Origin: Cloeon dipterum
Lineage: Eukaryota; Arthropoda; Insecta; Ephemeroptera; Baetidae
DNA length: 64,000 nt
Assembly (NCBI RefSeq): GCF_949628265.1
Contig: NC_088789.1
Location: forward strand, 9,788,886 to 9,852,885
Direction: 5' to 3'
Shown here: piece after piece, positions 37,123 to 48,282 of the stretch
Layout: each line of letters begins with the position of its first letter
Numbering within the stretch: the first letter of the stretch is position 1
Notes under the pieces: model-generated
Database searches by the model: none
Told to the model about the DNA's origin: nothing
What the model saw: the letters and a program-made list of their open reading frames with translations, nothing else
Made by a program: the position numbers and the translations under genes

Positions 37123-38360
37123 TCAAATCTCTTTTTCCGGCGAGGATAAGATGACCATGCTGATCATGTCTTTGATTCCCTTAATGCGATCCTCCATGTC
37201 GAGCATGCCAAAGCTGTTGCAACTCTTGTCATCTGGTGTCCGCGACTTCGCTCTTTTTCTCACGAGGTTTTTCACCATATCCTTTCGGTGCTCCGACTTA
37301 GACCTGCGCAGCTCTTGTATTCGCTGTTCTTCCTGTTCCTTCTTCGCCTTCTCCTCTTGTCGGAATTTTCTGATCCGACGCAACGCTTCCTTGGTGCCTG
37401 GCAGCTCGTCCACACTGAGATTTTTCTTTAGCTCCTTCTTTTCCTTCTCGTTGACACTGGGCGAGCGCTTAAGCAGGTCCGGGCGGTCTCGCTGCACCTT
37501 TCTTGCACGCATAGCGGCTAGCTGATGGTCCTCTTTGGCCTCAAACCACCTAATTTAATCAATGATCAAAAAATTCAATGATTTTCCAATTATAATCAGA
37601 TTAAGCGGAATTTCACTATAAAGGGATTTCACATGAGAAAGGAATTTGGAAAAATACAATTCCCTTAAATAGAGCACACCTAAATCAACATTTGGTGTTT
37701 TTTTCTGAAATTTTACTAAAATTTGTTCAATTCCCAAATCTGATTCTACTGCGGACAACGTTGTTCTCAATTTATACGTCTTTTTTCATTAAATGCAGTG
37801 TATTTAAAGAACAAATTATTTACTAATCTATGTATGAATTTTTTTAATTTATTATGAACTTATATACTGCTTAATACTTCCGCATAATTATATAAATGTG
37901 CGTGCTTATATCACTAAAAATAATGATAAAAAATAAATTTTATAACTCCCCTTTTATGTTCCTCGCTCTTGCGTCGAAGGTCGTTTTTCTGTTTTTCTTT
38001 TGCCCTCAGCCTGCGCTCTTCCGCTTTAGCGTCCTCCCTGCTGTGTTCCTCCAACAATTTCTGCTGCAGTTCAAGCAGCTCCTGTTGTCGTTTGACCTTG
38101 CGTTCCAGGTTGATTTTGCGCTGCTTAGCGGCGAACTCAGCAGCCTCTGCGTTGGTGTCGATGACTTGGCTCTTACGGGTATGAGCGGCGTGTTTCAGGC
38201 TCGCATGTGATTGCTGCTCGCGTTCCTTGCGCTCCTGCTCGCGACGATCGGCCTCAAGCTTCTCTTTGACGCGCCGCGACGCTTCTCGCGCGTACATCTT
38301 GCCCATAATATTATCGTTTTTGATCATCCCCACGCTCTTCACTCGCTTCACCAGCGAATT
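37123..38360 (-). CDS. Charged coiled-coil protein, family not recognised
   Basis: Two well-supported coding blocks on the minus strand. The upper one runs from about 38360 (acceptor TTTTAAAG|AATT) to about 37960, with first in-frame ATG at 38327 (MIKNDNIMGKMYARE). The lower exon is 37123-37549 (WFEAKEDHQ... to ...SSPEKEI stop). Both are extremely rich in Glu, Lys, Arg and Gln with long predicted coiled coils (ELLELQQKLLEEHSRED; RKFRQEEKAKKEQEEQR). The junction between them is unresolved: the best donor and acceptor by eye are out of phase, so a small exon may be missing, and an upstream 5' exon is possible. It sits inside the SDR array on the same strand but is unrelated to it. An X-box-like site lies upstream at 38478-38491. 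Confidence 0.7.
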
Positions 38361-38477
38361 CTTTAAAATGAAGAGGGATTTGAATCCGGTAAGTACCACA
38401 AAACGTGTGGTATTGTTGGTAAACTTTTTTGTGTCGAGTTTCTGATTGTTGGTATCTTATTTTTGCTTCTTTAGCAC

Positions 38478-38491
38478 ATAACCATAGCAAC
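38478..38491. promoter_or_regulatory. X-box-like (RFX) site upstream of the coiled-coil gene
   Basis: ATAACC-AT-AGCAAC matches the RFX consensus GTNRCC(N0-3)RGYAAC at 11 of 12 positions. It lies about 120 bp before the first mapped coding exon of the coiled-coil gene. RFX sites in such positions often mark ciliary genes. The match alone is weak evidence. Confidence 0.3.
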
Positions 38492-38889
38492 GGGGCTTCC
38501 TTAAAAACGTTTGAAGTTAATTAAATCGATTCATGCGGTGGCAGCAATGTTTATGCTTGCTTAGAAAAGTGAAATGATTCTGGAAACTAATGAAAAATAT
38601 AAATTACGTTGTAAGGAGAAACCGAGTTCAATTTCGACTGTAACTCAAACAGTTGACCTTCAAAAAATGACCAAGCTAAAAATTTGGCCAATGTTCTGAA
38701 AAATTTAGGATTGATAGAAACTAAGCTTTATTGCTCATCGAACATTTTGTATTTTATTTCTCCTTTTTAAAAAAATCATGGTGTTTATTTGCGCAGATTG
38801 AAACATAAGTAATTTGCCGAGCTTTAATTTTGAATTTGTTTAACTAGCAAAACAGTAAGATAAAATCAGTGTTGGGAAACATAGTCTAA

Positions 38890-40724
38890 CTACTCTTCTT
38901 TCTGCTCGTTGGCGTGGAAATTCTTCACCTCAAAATATTTTGCTCCAAGCCAAATCTGCACGCATCTCGGCAGCATTTCACCAAAGACACACTAAATCCA
39001 AAGATAAATTTAAAAACGGTCCTCGTTTATTTTAATTGCTCACCTGAATATCATGAGCCATGTATCCTGCAGTTGAGCTGACAACCCCGATGTTGGAACA
39101 AAGATTTTTCGCAAATTTTTCAGGTGTTGGGAAGAAAATACTAGGTGTGCTTTTTGCGTTACTGTCTATGATGTTGGTGTCCACAAAGCCCGGGTGAATC
39201 GTTTGGATTTCTACCCCAGTGCCTTTGCATTCATACCTCAATGCGTCAGAGAAGCTCATCATAAAAGCCTGTTAGAAATAAACTGATGGATTAAAATATA
39301 CCCACTCATATTACAATTTTTATTTCCACCTTGCTGGCTCCGTAAAGAGTTGCAAAGGGCGTGGGAAACATTCCAGCGGTGGAGGCGATGTTGACAATGA
39401 GACCGCAACGTTTCGATTTCATCTTGGGCAAAACGAAGTGAGTCATAGAAGTGGCGGCACAAACATTGATCATCGTAAGGTCCCACATTTGCTTACGGGT
39501 CATGTTTTCAAAAAGTCCTGGCAGGCCTCCCGCAGTGCCTACATTGTTCACTGCAAATTAGATCATAAATTGAAATTACATTTGATATATATTTTATTTA
39601 TATGATGGATGAGTACCTAAAATTCCAACATCAAGATCTTTTATAGCGTCGAAAATGTGTGTGTACTCTTCGTCTGCATGGCTGAAGTCTGCAAATATGA
39701 CTTTTGTTTCAACACCACATTCGGTCTCTGAAAATGGAGTAATTAGTTAATTATTTTGTGTAAGCAGTTGGTTAAAAAAATACTCACTAATTTCCTCCGC
39801 AACTGTGCTCAATTTCTCTTTTTCATTGCTTATTAAAACAATGTTAGCTCCTCTTCGCGCGAGTTCCTTAGCCAAATTTTTGCCGATTCCATTGGAGCCC
39901 CCAGTAACAACTATAATTCAAAATAAATTAGACATTTGCCATTTCACTATTGATCGCTGACTATAGCTAAATTTTATCATTAGTTCATGAAGCTGCTAGC
40001 ATATAACGCATAATCATATTTTTATCATTTATACTGACAATAAAATTTATCTTTCTTTTGCTGTTATTATCAAGCAACAAATTGTTGCTCATATACCCCT
40101 GATTATTTAGAAGCAAGTACTGGGTAAATTCAATCTAGAAATTAATGGTTGTTAGCTTCATGTTGACTCATCAGCTACAGGCTGATTAATCATTGAATTT
40201 TCAGAATATATTTGTTATTCTTTATCTCTTGAGATGGGTGACCCCCTGATAGGGAAAACTCCGAGTCCCAATATCATCACGAGCGAATAGCATGGGCACA
40301 CAGGCCTAATTGGTGGAAGCCCAATTCAGAAAAGGGCCACAAACAAACAAATAAAATTAATGGAAACTGGGCCTCATTGTAATTTTTCAATATATTATGT
40401 TTGAAAAAATAAAACATATTTCATTGAAATCTTTTATAATTTGGTAGATTTCCCAAAGCAACAATACCGCGAATTTCTTTAGAGACCGATTTTATGATAG
40501 CAAATTTGTATTAATTTCAAATTAAAATACATTCATATTCGTTTCCAAATTGAATTATAAATACCTGCCCAAGGTCCATACAGCTTTACGAGGTCCTTTG
40601 GTTTTACGAGTATCGGCGATAAAACGTGAAGATATAAAATTTTGGTCCATCTGCTGAAAAAGCTGAATAATGCGCAGAAAATTATAAGCAGTGCTATTAG
40701 CGAATAAGTGTCCCACGACTCCAT
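38890..40724 (-). CDS. SDR-D: 3-ketoacyl-CoA reductase / HSD17B12-like dehydrogenase
   Basis: Fourth array member. Six exons: 40565-40724, 39788-39910, 39617-39727, 39330-39550, 39044-39268 and 38890-38991, 942 nt, 313 aa. TGGSNGIG, NNVGTAGGLP, Ser in NIAST and YGASK are intact. Its first intron (39911-40564, 654 bp) is far longer than most other introns in the array and contains a fragment of the dispersed repeat. The C-terminal block LPRCVQIW is shared with SDR-C, supporting a C/D/E subgroup. Confidence 0.92.
40258..40340. repeat. Dispersed repeat of unknown class, copy 2 (fragment)
   Basis: Matches part of the 50390-50690 repeat in the same orientation: GAGTCCCAAT, CGAGCGAATAGCATGGGC, ACAGGCC and AAGGGCCAC blocks occur in order. 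It lies within intron 1 of SDR-D. Confidence 0.55.
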
Positions 40725-41218
40725 TGCGTCTACTACTACTAAGCGTCTGACGTGTAATGAAAGTGAGCGGATTATTATGAGATGCTGAGTTGCTTCTTGC
40801 TTTATCCTTGCTTATGGGAGAGACCATTATGAGCACAGCGCATGAAGTAGTAATATAATAATTATAACCCAAGACCGGTTTCTGTAGTATATAATTTCTT
40901 GCTGTTTTAAAATAGAATATCAAGCAGATCAAGCTACCTTTCTGCAAGCTGTGGAAATAATGTCCAAGGATAATTGTGGATTCATATTATTGTGTATGGT
41001 TCATTAATTATTTTGCACAGTTGGAAAACTCTAAAGTTATTTGCCATTTCGCAATTTTAGAAATTAAAATTGTTCTTTTGATCATTTCGAAATTTCCATC
41101 TGGTCACTCAATTATTTGATCATTTGTGTGTATGATGAACTGTATATTTTAAGCAAATAATATTGTCACAGATTGACACATAAACATATTCCATGTTTTC
41201 AGTTGTTCTAATCAGTTT

Positions 41219-42780
41219 TTAATCTCTACGGTCTTTCCTTGCACCGGTCAGGGCAATGTAGTAAAAAATCCAGGTAAGTGCACTTCGCGGCAAAAATAGA
41301 AATGCTGTCATCTGAAACATGGTTACATGTGAACACTTTTTGTTTCAATACTTAGTTAGGAAATTAATTACCAGGATGTCATGTGAGAGGCAACCCGAAG
41401 TAGATTTGCAGTTTCCAATTGTTGCAACTGCATTCTTCACAAATGTCTCTGGCAGCGGATAAATTGCAGAAGCGGGAACATCAAAAGCTTTGTTACCCAT
41501 GATATTGGTCTTTACAAAAGATGGACACACTGTCTGAACATGCACGCCAGTGCCTCTGCATTCAAATTCCAGTGCTTCAGAAAAGCTCCTGATGTACGCC
41601 TAAATCGAAGCCAAACGATACTCAACTAACTAAGAATGATTAGGTTAAAGAATAAATACCTTGCTTGCTGCATAGAGAGCACCGAGAGGTGCCGGGGCGA
41701 TCGCGGTAATCGACGCGATGTTGACGATCATCCCTCGACCCCTTGACTTCATCTTGGGCATCACTAAGTGGCTCATTGAGGTAGCTGCACACATGTTGAC
41801 CATCATTATGGACCAAATCTGCTCTCGCGACATTTCCGTAAAACTCTTTGGGAGGCCTGCAGCTGTGCCAACGTTGTTTACTTTTTTGTGAATAAAATTA
41901 GTTAAAACGATTGTGCTCCTTTTAAGGTTGAGCTTTTATACCAAGTATTCCTATATCAAGCTTTCTTAAAACTGAGAATATTTTCTGATGCTCATCTTCT
42001 GTCTGGGTGAAATCGGCAATTATTACTTTTGTCTCGATGCCATGATTTTTATCTGTAAATGGAAATCAATGTTATTTTTTTAATTATATAATTATACTCC
42101 TAAAACGCAAATATATACTTTTTCAGTATGAGAAATAACAAGATTGATTTTTGTACTATAGAAACTGGACTAAAATAAATTAACTTGTATGAACTTATAA
42201 GTTTTATGCCTCAAGCGTTATCAATTAAGTGATTATTTAGTAGCAGTTTAAATTATTTTATAATTTATTTTTCAAGTAAAAGCGAAAAAAATGATCATTA
42301 GCTACTAAAATTTAAATAGTTATATTACAAACCACCGCATCAAACTATTTATAGTAAAATTTATACCTACAAGTCACGCCTGGGGATAATTAAAATATTT
42401 AAAATTGGTAATAATTGCTTACTCAGCTGCTCTGCAACAGCATGCAGCTTTTCGTCTTCATTGCTAATAAGAACAATATTCATTCCACGTTTAGCCAGTT
42501 CAAAAGCGTAGCATTTACCAATTCCATCAGAGCTGCCAGTGACCACTGGAATCGCAAATTAGATGTTAGAGTTAAAATAATTGCTAGTCTCGATGAATTG
42601 CAATAAAAAATATTAAAATCGCACAATACCTGCCCATGGTCCATAAGCCTTCACAAAATCTTTTGGCCTTTTGATGAAGCGAGAGAAGATGTGCACGTAA
42701 GCGATCTGGACTACAATCCAGGTCAAGAATATTGCGGGCACTCCTATTAAAAGCGATAAAACCAGCAAACAAAACTCCAT
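41219..42780 (-). CDS. SDR-E: 3-ketoacyl-CoA reductase / HSD17B12-like dehydrogenase
   Basis: Fifth array member. Six exons: 42630-42780, 42423-42545, 41942-42052, 41660-41880, 41372-41599 and 41219-41311, 927 nt, 308 aa. [18 protein letters not shown], Ser in NIASI and YAASK are present. The start MEFCLL was chosen over an open upstream extension because the other members begin their membrane helix at the same point. The C terminus is basic (GARKDRRD). Intron 2 (42053-42422) is AT-rich without features. Confidence 0.92.
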
Positions 42781-42997
42781 CGCGAAGTACCGCTCCGATT
42801 TTTTGCAATTGAAAATCAAACGCGACTGTGTTTGCTCTACGTTGTCTTTACGTGCTTATGCTCGCGAGCTGTGGAAAGCAGCGTATATTATGACCGACGC
42901 ACAAGATCGGCAGACCGAGCCCACAGCCTCGACCTAGAACGGGTATCCTTGCAGCGGTGATGCCATTGGCTCACGCACGCACACTCTGCGTTTTTCT

Positions 42998-43091
42998 TAC
43001 TCACACTTTTCGCCCAACTCGCACTTCTTGGAAGGATAGGGCATTAACATTGATTCTTTCTCCATCAGAGCGAGAAGTGTGAGTCCAACCA
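42998..43091. mobile_element. Foldback MITE, copy 2 (degraded, opposite orientation)
   Basis: Reverse complement of part of the 4316-4431 element. It shares the ACTCACACTTTTCGCCCAA arm, the central GGATAGGGCATTA core and the closing GCGAGAAGTGTGAGTCC arm, followed by ATATC as in copy 1. The left terminal G/C run is lost and one inner block is missing. It lies about 220 bp upstream of the SDR-E start codon, so it could sit in that promoter region. Confidence 0.8.
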
Positions 43092-44163
43092 TATCACATT
43101 TCAAGAAAGTTTATCAACTAGCCGTCTAAAGTGCAATATTGATTAAAAACGGAAGAATATTTCACGATAATTATTGTTAAGAAACGCGTAAAAATAATTT
43201 ATCCTCAAATCAGAGTGTATTATTTGGCCCATAATCACTTTTATTGTTTCAATGAAATATTATTACTTTCCATGTACTATCGGTTTTCTGCTCACATTGA
43301 AAATTGCAGAAAGGTACAAAGAGTTCAAAAACAGCGGTGGTAGCTTTTTGACCCTTTTGATTAGATTTCATATTCTTCACTTCTGGCATTGGGATTGACA
43401 CGTGCTTTTGGCGCCAAAAAGGATGAAACCATTGAAATGGTGCAAGCGGTTCCAGCACCGCCGGTACGTGGCGAACGCGACCCACAGCCGCCACCGCGAC
43501 GCACGCGCACGATCTCCTTTTGGTTTTTGCAGTATGGTTGAGGATCTAGCACTCTCCCATACACTCTGCTCACAATGATTTGCCTGCTTCGAGTTTCAAG
43601 TCATAATAAGCTCTCCCAGATAATATGATTGTATTCTATTCGCATAACTTTGTTCCAAGAATAAAAAATATTTAATGGAACAATCTTAAGTTCACCTGTG
43701 AGGCTATATAAAAGGATGAAAAAGGATAAATATGATTTAAAATTGTTATTTTAATTTATTATCACTGAATCATGTACATAAATGAAATTCAAGATAAGTT
43801 AAAAAGGCAAAATAAATGTACAAGCGAACAAGTCACTGAAATGTCGCCAAATCAAAAGATAGTTGAGTCATACAGGGATTATGCTGAAACAAAATCACTC
43901 GATTTTTTATTAAATTTTAAGATGATCGACGTTTATTATATTTGGTCTTGGCCAAAATTAACTAAGCTTTTATTTATAAACCCGATAAAAAACTGCGAGC
44001 TCTGTTAAGTAATTTAAAGAAAAAGGTATTGAATGCCAAGCAAATAATGTAGTTTCAAATGATTTTATAGTGGTTCTGCTGGGATATTTTGCCCTATACA
44101 TTACCATATCCAGACAAATGAATTCAAATAGGAACTAATTGTTGAAAGAGAGGTAAGACGTTG

Positions 44164-44300
44164 GTTCAATATTTCTTGAGGAACAACAACTGTTTTTTTA
44201 AGAATAATTTAAATGCACTAACGTTTTCGTTGAGACGCACATTCGGTGGGAGATCATTCCACAGGCGGTAGCTTTGATGTAATATGAAAAATATTTATGA
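44164..44300 (-). mobile_element. LINE (non-LTR retrotransposon) ORF2 C-terminal remnant
   Basis: Minus-strand translation gives YRLWNDLPPNVRLNENVS followed by AFKLFLKKQL, which fits the LWNSLPxxVR...FKxxLKxxL ending typical of the last residues of CR1/RTE/Jockey-type LINE polymerases. Upstream sequence (to about 44620) is frame-broken and not clearly alignable by eye, so only a decayed 3' end remains. Confidence 0.6.
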
Positions 44301-44681
44301 AAATCTTTATTAACAAAATATGAAAGATCCCAAAATATTAAGCATGATTAAATTTATTATAAACCCTTTTAAATTTAATCAAACACAAGAATGTGGGATT
44401 TGAAATTGTCTTATTCTCCTGCTGAAAATTTTCATTTTTTTATGCTCTCATTGTCCGTTTTCATCAAACGTATAAGTGTGAAGACGCGTTATCAATCATG
44501 TTCGGTGTTTCGTTATCTTTAGAATGCTTCGATTTTGTTTCAAATGATGCAAATAATCAAGCGATCTGTCGAATTATCTCGCACATCAAATGTTTTCAGA
44601 ACACTTAATTTATGGAATCGGAATGACCTCAAACGAACAAATTTTTTACCGGCGATCGATTAAAGCTTATCTAATCTATTA

Positions 44682-44719
44682 TTTATACCCTTTTTATAGT
44701 AATTTATCCCACTCAGTTG
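44682..44719 (+). promoter_or_regulatory. TATA-Inr core promoter of the first protease homolog
   Basis: TTTATA at 44682-44687 lies about 33 bp before an arthropod initiator TCAGT (A at 44715). This would give a leader of 27 nt before the ATG at 44742. Spacing is right for a focused TATA/Inr promoter. Confidence 0.5.
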
Positions 44720-44741
44720 ATGCTTTTGGTAGTCTGCCAAG

Positions 44742-46267
44742 ATGAAACACCTTTCTTTAGCAATTATTTTTGTTGCGGCCCTTCACAGTGTGAGATTCAT
44801 AATTGCACAGACGTACAAACTCAGGAATCAATTTCACATATTCTTTTCAGGCGAACTCTGTCCATTTGGGCAGTCGCATTGTCGGCGGGGAAGAATCTAC
44901 CCCCGGCGCTTACCCGTGGCAAGTATTCGTTGAGGGCGTTGCGAATGGCCAGGCTATCTCAGGATGCGGCGGAACCATAATTTCTGACAGACATGTTTTG
45001 ACTGCAGCTCAGTGCTTTGACGGGTAAAATACATCTTTTAATGATTTTCATAATTCATAATCATTAAAAGTGGGAATGGGGTCATCGTACAAAAATAACA
45101 ACTTCTTAATTAAAACATTTTTGAAATCAATTTCATCAAATTAGTTCAAAAATAAATATTTGGACCCCTCTTAAAAATACACCGTGTTACAGACAATCAA
45201 TTAATCAGAGTACATATATACTCTAATTATTTTTCAAATTTCTCTTACGTAACCCCAAAATCAGAAATGACAAACAGGTTGCATAACTTAATATGGTCGT
45301 CCAACAATTTTTAAGCTTTATTCCTTTCAGCGCTCAAATTGCCCGCATGTACTTTGGCTCGTTCAATATCACAGCTTCAGATGAACCAAATCGAGTGCTC
45401 ATGGAAACCAGTGACTTCACGACTCACCCTGATTTCAACAGTGTGTATGACAATGATATCGCTGTCATAACCCTTCCTAGAACTCTCGAACTCAATGGTA
45501 TATATCATTAAGTACGGATTAATTGCATATCCAAATTCTAAATCTCTTCCAAAATAGAATTTATTGCGGTTGCAAATCTCCCTTCTGGAGCTGACATTGA
45601 AAGCGATTTCATTGGCACGGAAGGTCTTCTTGCTGGTTGGGGCTCACCTGATGGTTCGTTAAATACCATGAATCCAGAAATTTTGTACAAATTTGTAATA
45701 TTACAGGCACCAACTCTTTGAGCCCAACTCTGCGCTTCACTCGCAACACGGTGATTGAAAAAGTCGACTGTGAGGCCCATTACGGTGTTGACTGGATGGG
45801 TCCCGGCAAGCTTTGCATCGAAACCCAAGACTTGAATGGACCTTGTTATGTAATTCACACTATTTGTAAATATTATTTAATATCATAGTGCAGAATGAAG
45901 TTTAGAAAAACTATGAAATTACGAAATGTCATCTGCTCTGCGTGGAATTAAGCGTTTTTTCTTAATTTTTTAGTGTTTCCAAAAATTCCTTGCGTGTTAG
46001 AAGTAACTTTTTCAAATTTTCGTGTTGAAGAAAATCATTATAAGAATTGATTTATAAATTAATCTGCTTACATTCCCTAATCTTGCATTAAAATTAATCA
46101 ATATCCCTCAGGGTGATGCTGGAAGCGGTCTGATCCGCGAAAGCGATAAAACGATCATTGGTACCTTTTCCTTCCTGGACACAAGAGGCTGCTTGGATGG
46201 TTTCGCAGTTGGTTTCATCCGGGTTGGTCAGTTCGTTGACTGGATTAATGGAATTGTAGGTGCATAG
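44742..46267 (+). CDS. Secreted S1 serine protease homolog (catalytic His and Ser both replaced)
   Basis: Chymotrypsin-fold protein of brachyurin-like type. Six exons: 44742-44789 (signal peptide MKHLSLAIIFVAALHS), 44851-45023, 45331-45497, 45558-45653, 45707-45849 and 46112-46267, 783 nt, 260 aa. The activation site SR|IVGG is present, so it could be cleaved like a zymogen. The active-site segment reads LTAAQC (codon 45010-45012, usually LTAAHC), DNDIAVI keeps the Asp, and the nucleophile motif is GDAGSG (Ala codon 46118-46120) instead of GDSGGP. It should therefore lack protease activity and act, if at all, as a binding, regulatory or decoy protein. No stop or frame disruption is seen, so it looks like a maintained gene. 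It is tandem with the next gene, with identical intron positions. Confidence 0.92.
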
Positions 46268-46875
46268 AATATCAAATGAAATTGTGACTCAGTGATGAAA
46301 AATTAATAAAATTGTGGAAGGTCGCATCAGAACACTCCTTTAATTCCAATGAATACAAGCAATAAAATAATATTATATGAGCATCTTTTTTGCGGAGACA
46401 ATCTTAAAAAGGGCCGGACTGATGATAAGAAGTCCTCCTGGTAATCCCGAACCTTCTTTTGGTGTCAAATGATGGGCCCTATTGCGGCTCTTAAAAATAA
46501 GCATAATAGGAGCTCCAAAATACGCATTAGCAATAAATGATTCAGCCTAGGACGGGCCCTGTTCGTAACCCAACAAACTGATAGGCGGGATAAACAGACT
46601 TTGATGATCTTAAAGAAAGGATATAAGTGGCTTAAAATTGTGTTTGCCATAGGATCATTTTCATAAATATGTTCTAGTTATAGTGCGGCTCTATAAAACT
46701 TGTCTAAGCTCTCACAGATTCGCGATAATTTATAACACGTTAGACGTCAACTGATCTATGATAAAAGCAAATCTGATTGCGATCTTTAAAAACGCCGTCA
46801 AGAGCAAAAAGGACCGTCCCCTCGAGAGCGAAGCAAAAAATTTTAATCTGCTAACAACACCCATAGCAATCAGCC
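46268..46875. other. Spacer between the two protease homologs
   Basis: Contains a probable AATAAA poly(A) signal of the first gene near 46305 and candidate TATA words (CTATAAAA near 46691, TTTATAA near 46730) for the second. No additional gene. Confidence 0.5.
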
Positions 46876-48000
46876 ATGAAGTTGGTACTTCTCTTGTGCG
46901 TTTTTACATGCTGCATTCTAACCTCCGTAAGTATTTTTATATTGTTTTCACTGAAGCCTATAATTTAATAAATATATTATTATATCCCATCATGAATTTT
47001 ACACTGGACTAAAAATATTTCAGACCTGGTGCTCGCCAACCAGTCGCATCATCGGTGGCGAATCAGTGGTCAGGGGTGATTATCCCTGGGTTACCCTCGT
47101 GGAAGCGTTCAATGGAGGCCAGGTTATTTCATACTGTGGTGGCTCTCTCATTTCCAGCAGCTTTGTGTTGACTGCGGCGCAATGCATTGAAGGGTGAGCA
47201 ATTGCGGATGAATTTTGGCAGCGGAAATAGAGCACTGAAAAATTATATTTGCAGAGCCGACAAAGCGAGAATTTGGTTGGGTGCTTACAACATATCCAAC
47301 CCTCTTGAGTTCAGCAGAGTTAGACTCAATGCGACCTCCTTCTACACCCACCCTGACTACAACAACGCATTCTATGATAACGATATTGCTTTGATCCGGC
47401 TGCCTAGAACTGTATCTTCCTCACGTAATAATTATTTCAACAATTCAAGAGCTTGAAATTTTAAAGATATGTCTTGCAGCTTATATTAGCCCAGCCACTT
47501 TGCCAACCCAAGAAATAGCGGATCTTAATTTGGAAGGCATCTATGGCACAATGCTTGGATGGGGCTTCATCAGCCAAAGTTAGTGATTCGCTCTTAAATA
47601 TTGATTTGAAAACGAACTTATCGAGTTATTTTAACAGATTACAATAAAATGCACGATGTCTTGATGAAATCACCGAACAGAGTGATTGCGCCGAGCACCT
47701 GTGAAACCAGGTATGGCGCAGGTTGGATGTCGCCCAACAAATATTGCGTGGAGACTGCCGGAGGCAGAGGACCTTGCTTTGTAAGTAAGAGTTTATTGAC
47801 GACCTGATCAAATTTAATCGGTCCTTTAATTGCAGGGTGACTCGGGCGGCGCTCTGATGGCTCACAACGAGGATGGATCACCTGTTGTTTTTGCCATCTT
47901 TTCTTTCCTTGATACGGACTCCTGCATTCAAGGAATTCCAGTTGGATACACCAAAGTTGGTGCTTACTTGGACTGGATAAAAGGCATCGCAGGCGTTTAG
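46876..48000 (+). CDS. Secreted S1 serine protease homolog (catalytic His replaced, Ser kept)
   Basis: Paralog of the preceding gene. Six exons: 46876-46926 (signal peptide MKLVLLLCVFTCC), 47024-47193, 47255-47424, 47480-47578, 47638-47780 and 47836-48000, 798 nt, 265 aa. Activation site SR|IIGG is present. LTAAQC (codon 47180-47182) has Gln in place of the catalytic His; the Asp (DNDIALI) and nucleophile motif GDSGGA (Ser codon 47842-47844) are kept. The residue at the base of the primary specificity pocket appears to be Gly rather than Asp (GPCFGDS), as in non-trypsin brachyurin-like enzymes. With His lost, ordinary catalysis is unlikely. Exon phases match the neighbour, indicating a local duplication. 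Confidence 0.92.
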
Positions 48001-48282
48001 AACGGCAGCAATTAACACGTGACCGTTGCGAAATGAAACTTCAGCCTTATCTGATAACCTCGTATGGCGCATTTTTCTTGTAAGAAATTCACTGAACAAG
48101 CCATTGTCCCTTACGTTCCTTGTAATAATAATTATAAATCAAGATTTTTTTATAGGGAATGATTAAGATAAACATGATGTGTTAACAAGTTAATGAATCG
48201 TTTTGAATTAAAACCTCTGCAATTAAATCCAAAAAAGCCATACAAATTTATTTTTTAAAAATCCCTTTTGTAAATATTTCTC
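48001..48282. other. Convergent 3' flanks of protease homolog and SMYD4-like gene
   Basis: AT-rich, with no coding features. Confidence 0.6.

Larger units (their letters stand above)
42781..44741. other. Intergenic stretch, divergent promoters of SDR-E and the protease homolog pair
   Basis: It contains the foldback MITE copy 2 (42998-43091), a GC-rich patch (43440-43520), a LINE remnant (44164-44300) and the core promoter of the first protease homolog (44682-44719). A 78-codon plus-strand frame at 43772-44008 starts with ATG but has no recognised motif. Confidence 0.55.

Noticed and set aside
43361-43573. 70-codon minus-strand frame with a Gly-rich RRGGGCGSRSPRTGG stretch
   Set aside because: No ATG before the Gly-rich part, a stop just upstream and no acceptor of convincing strength; treated as GC-rich intergenic sequence.
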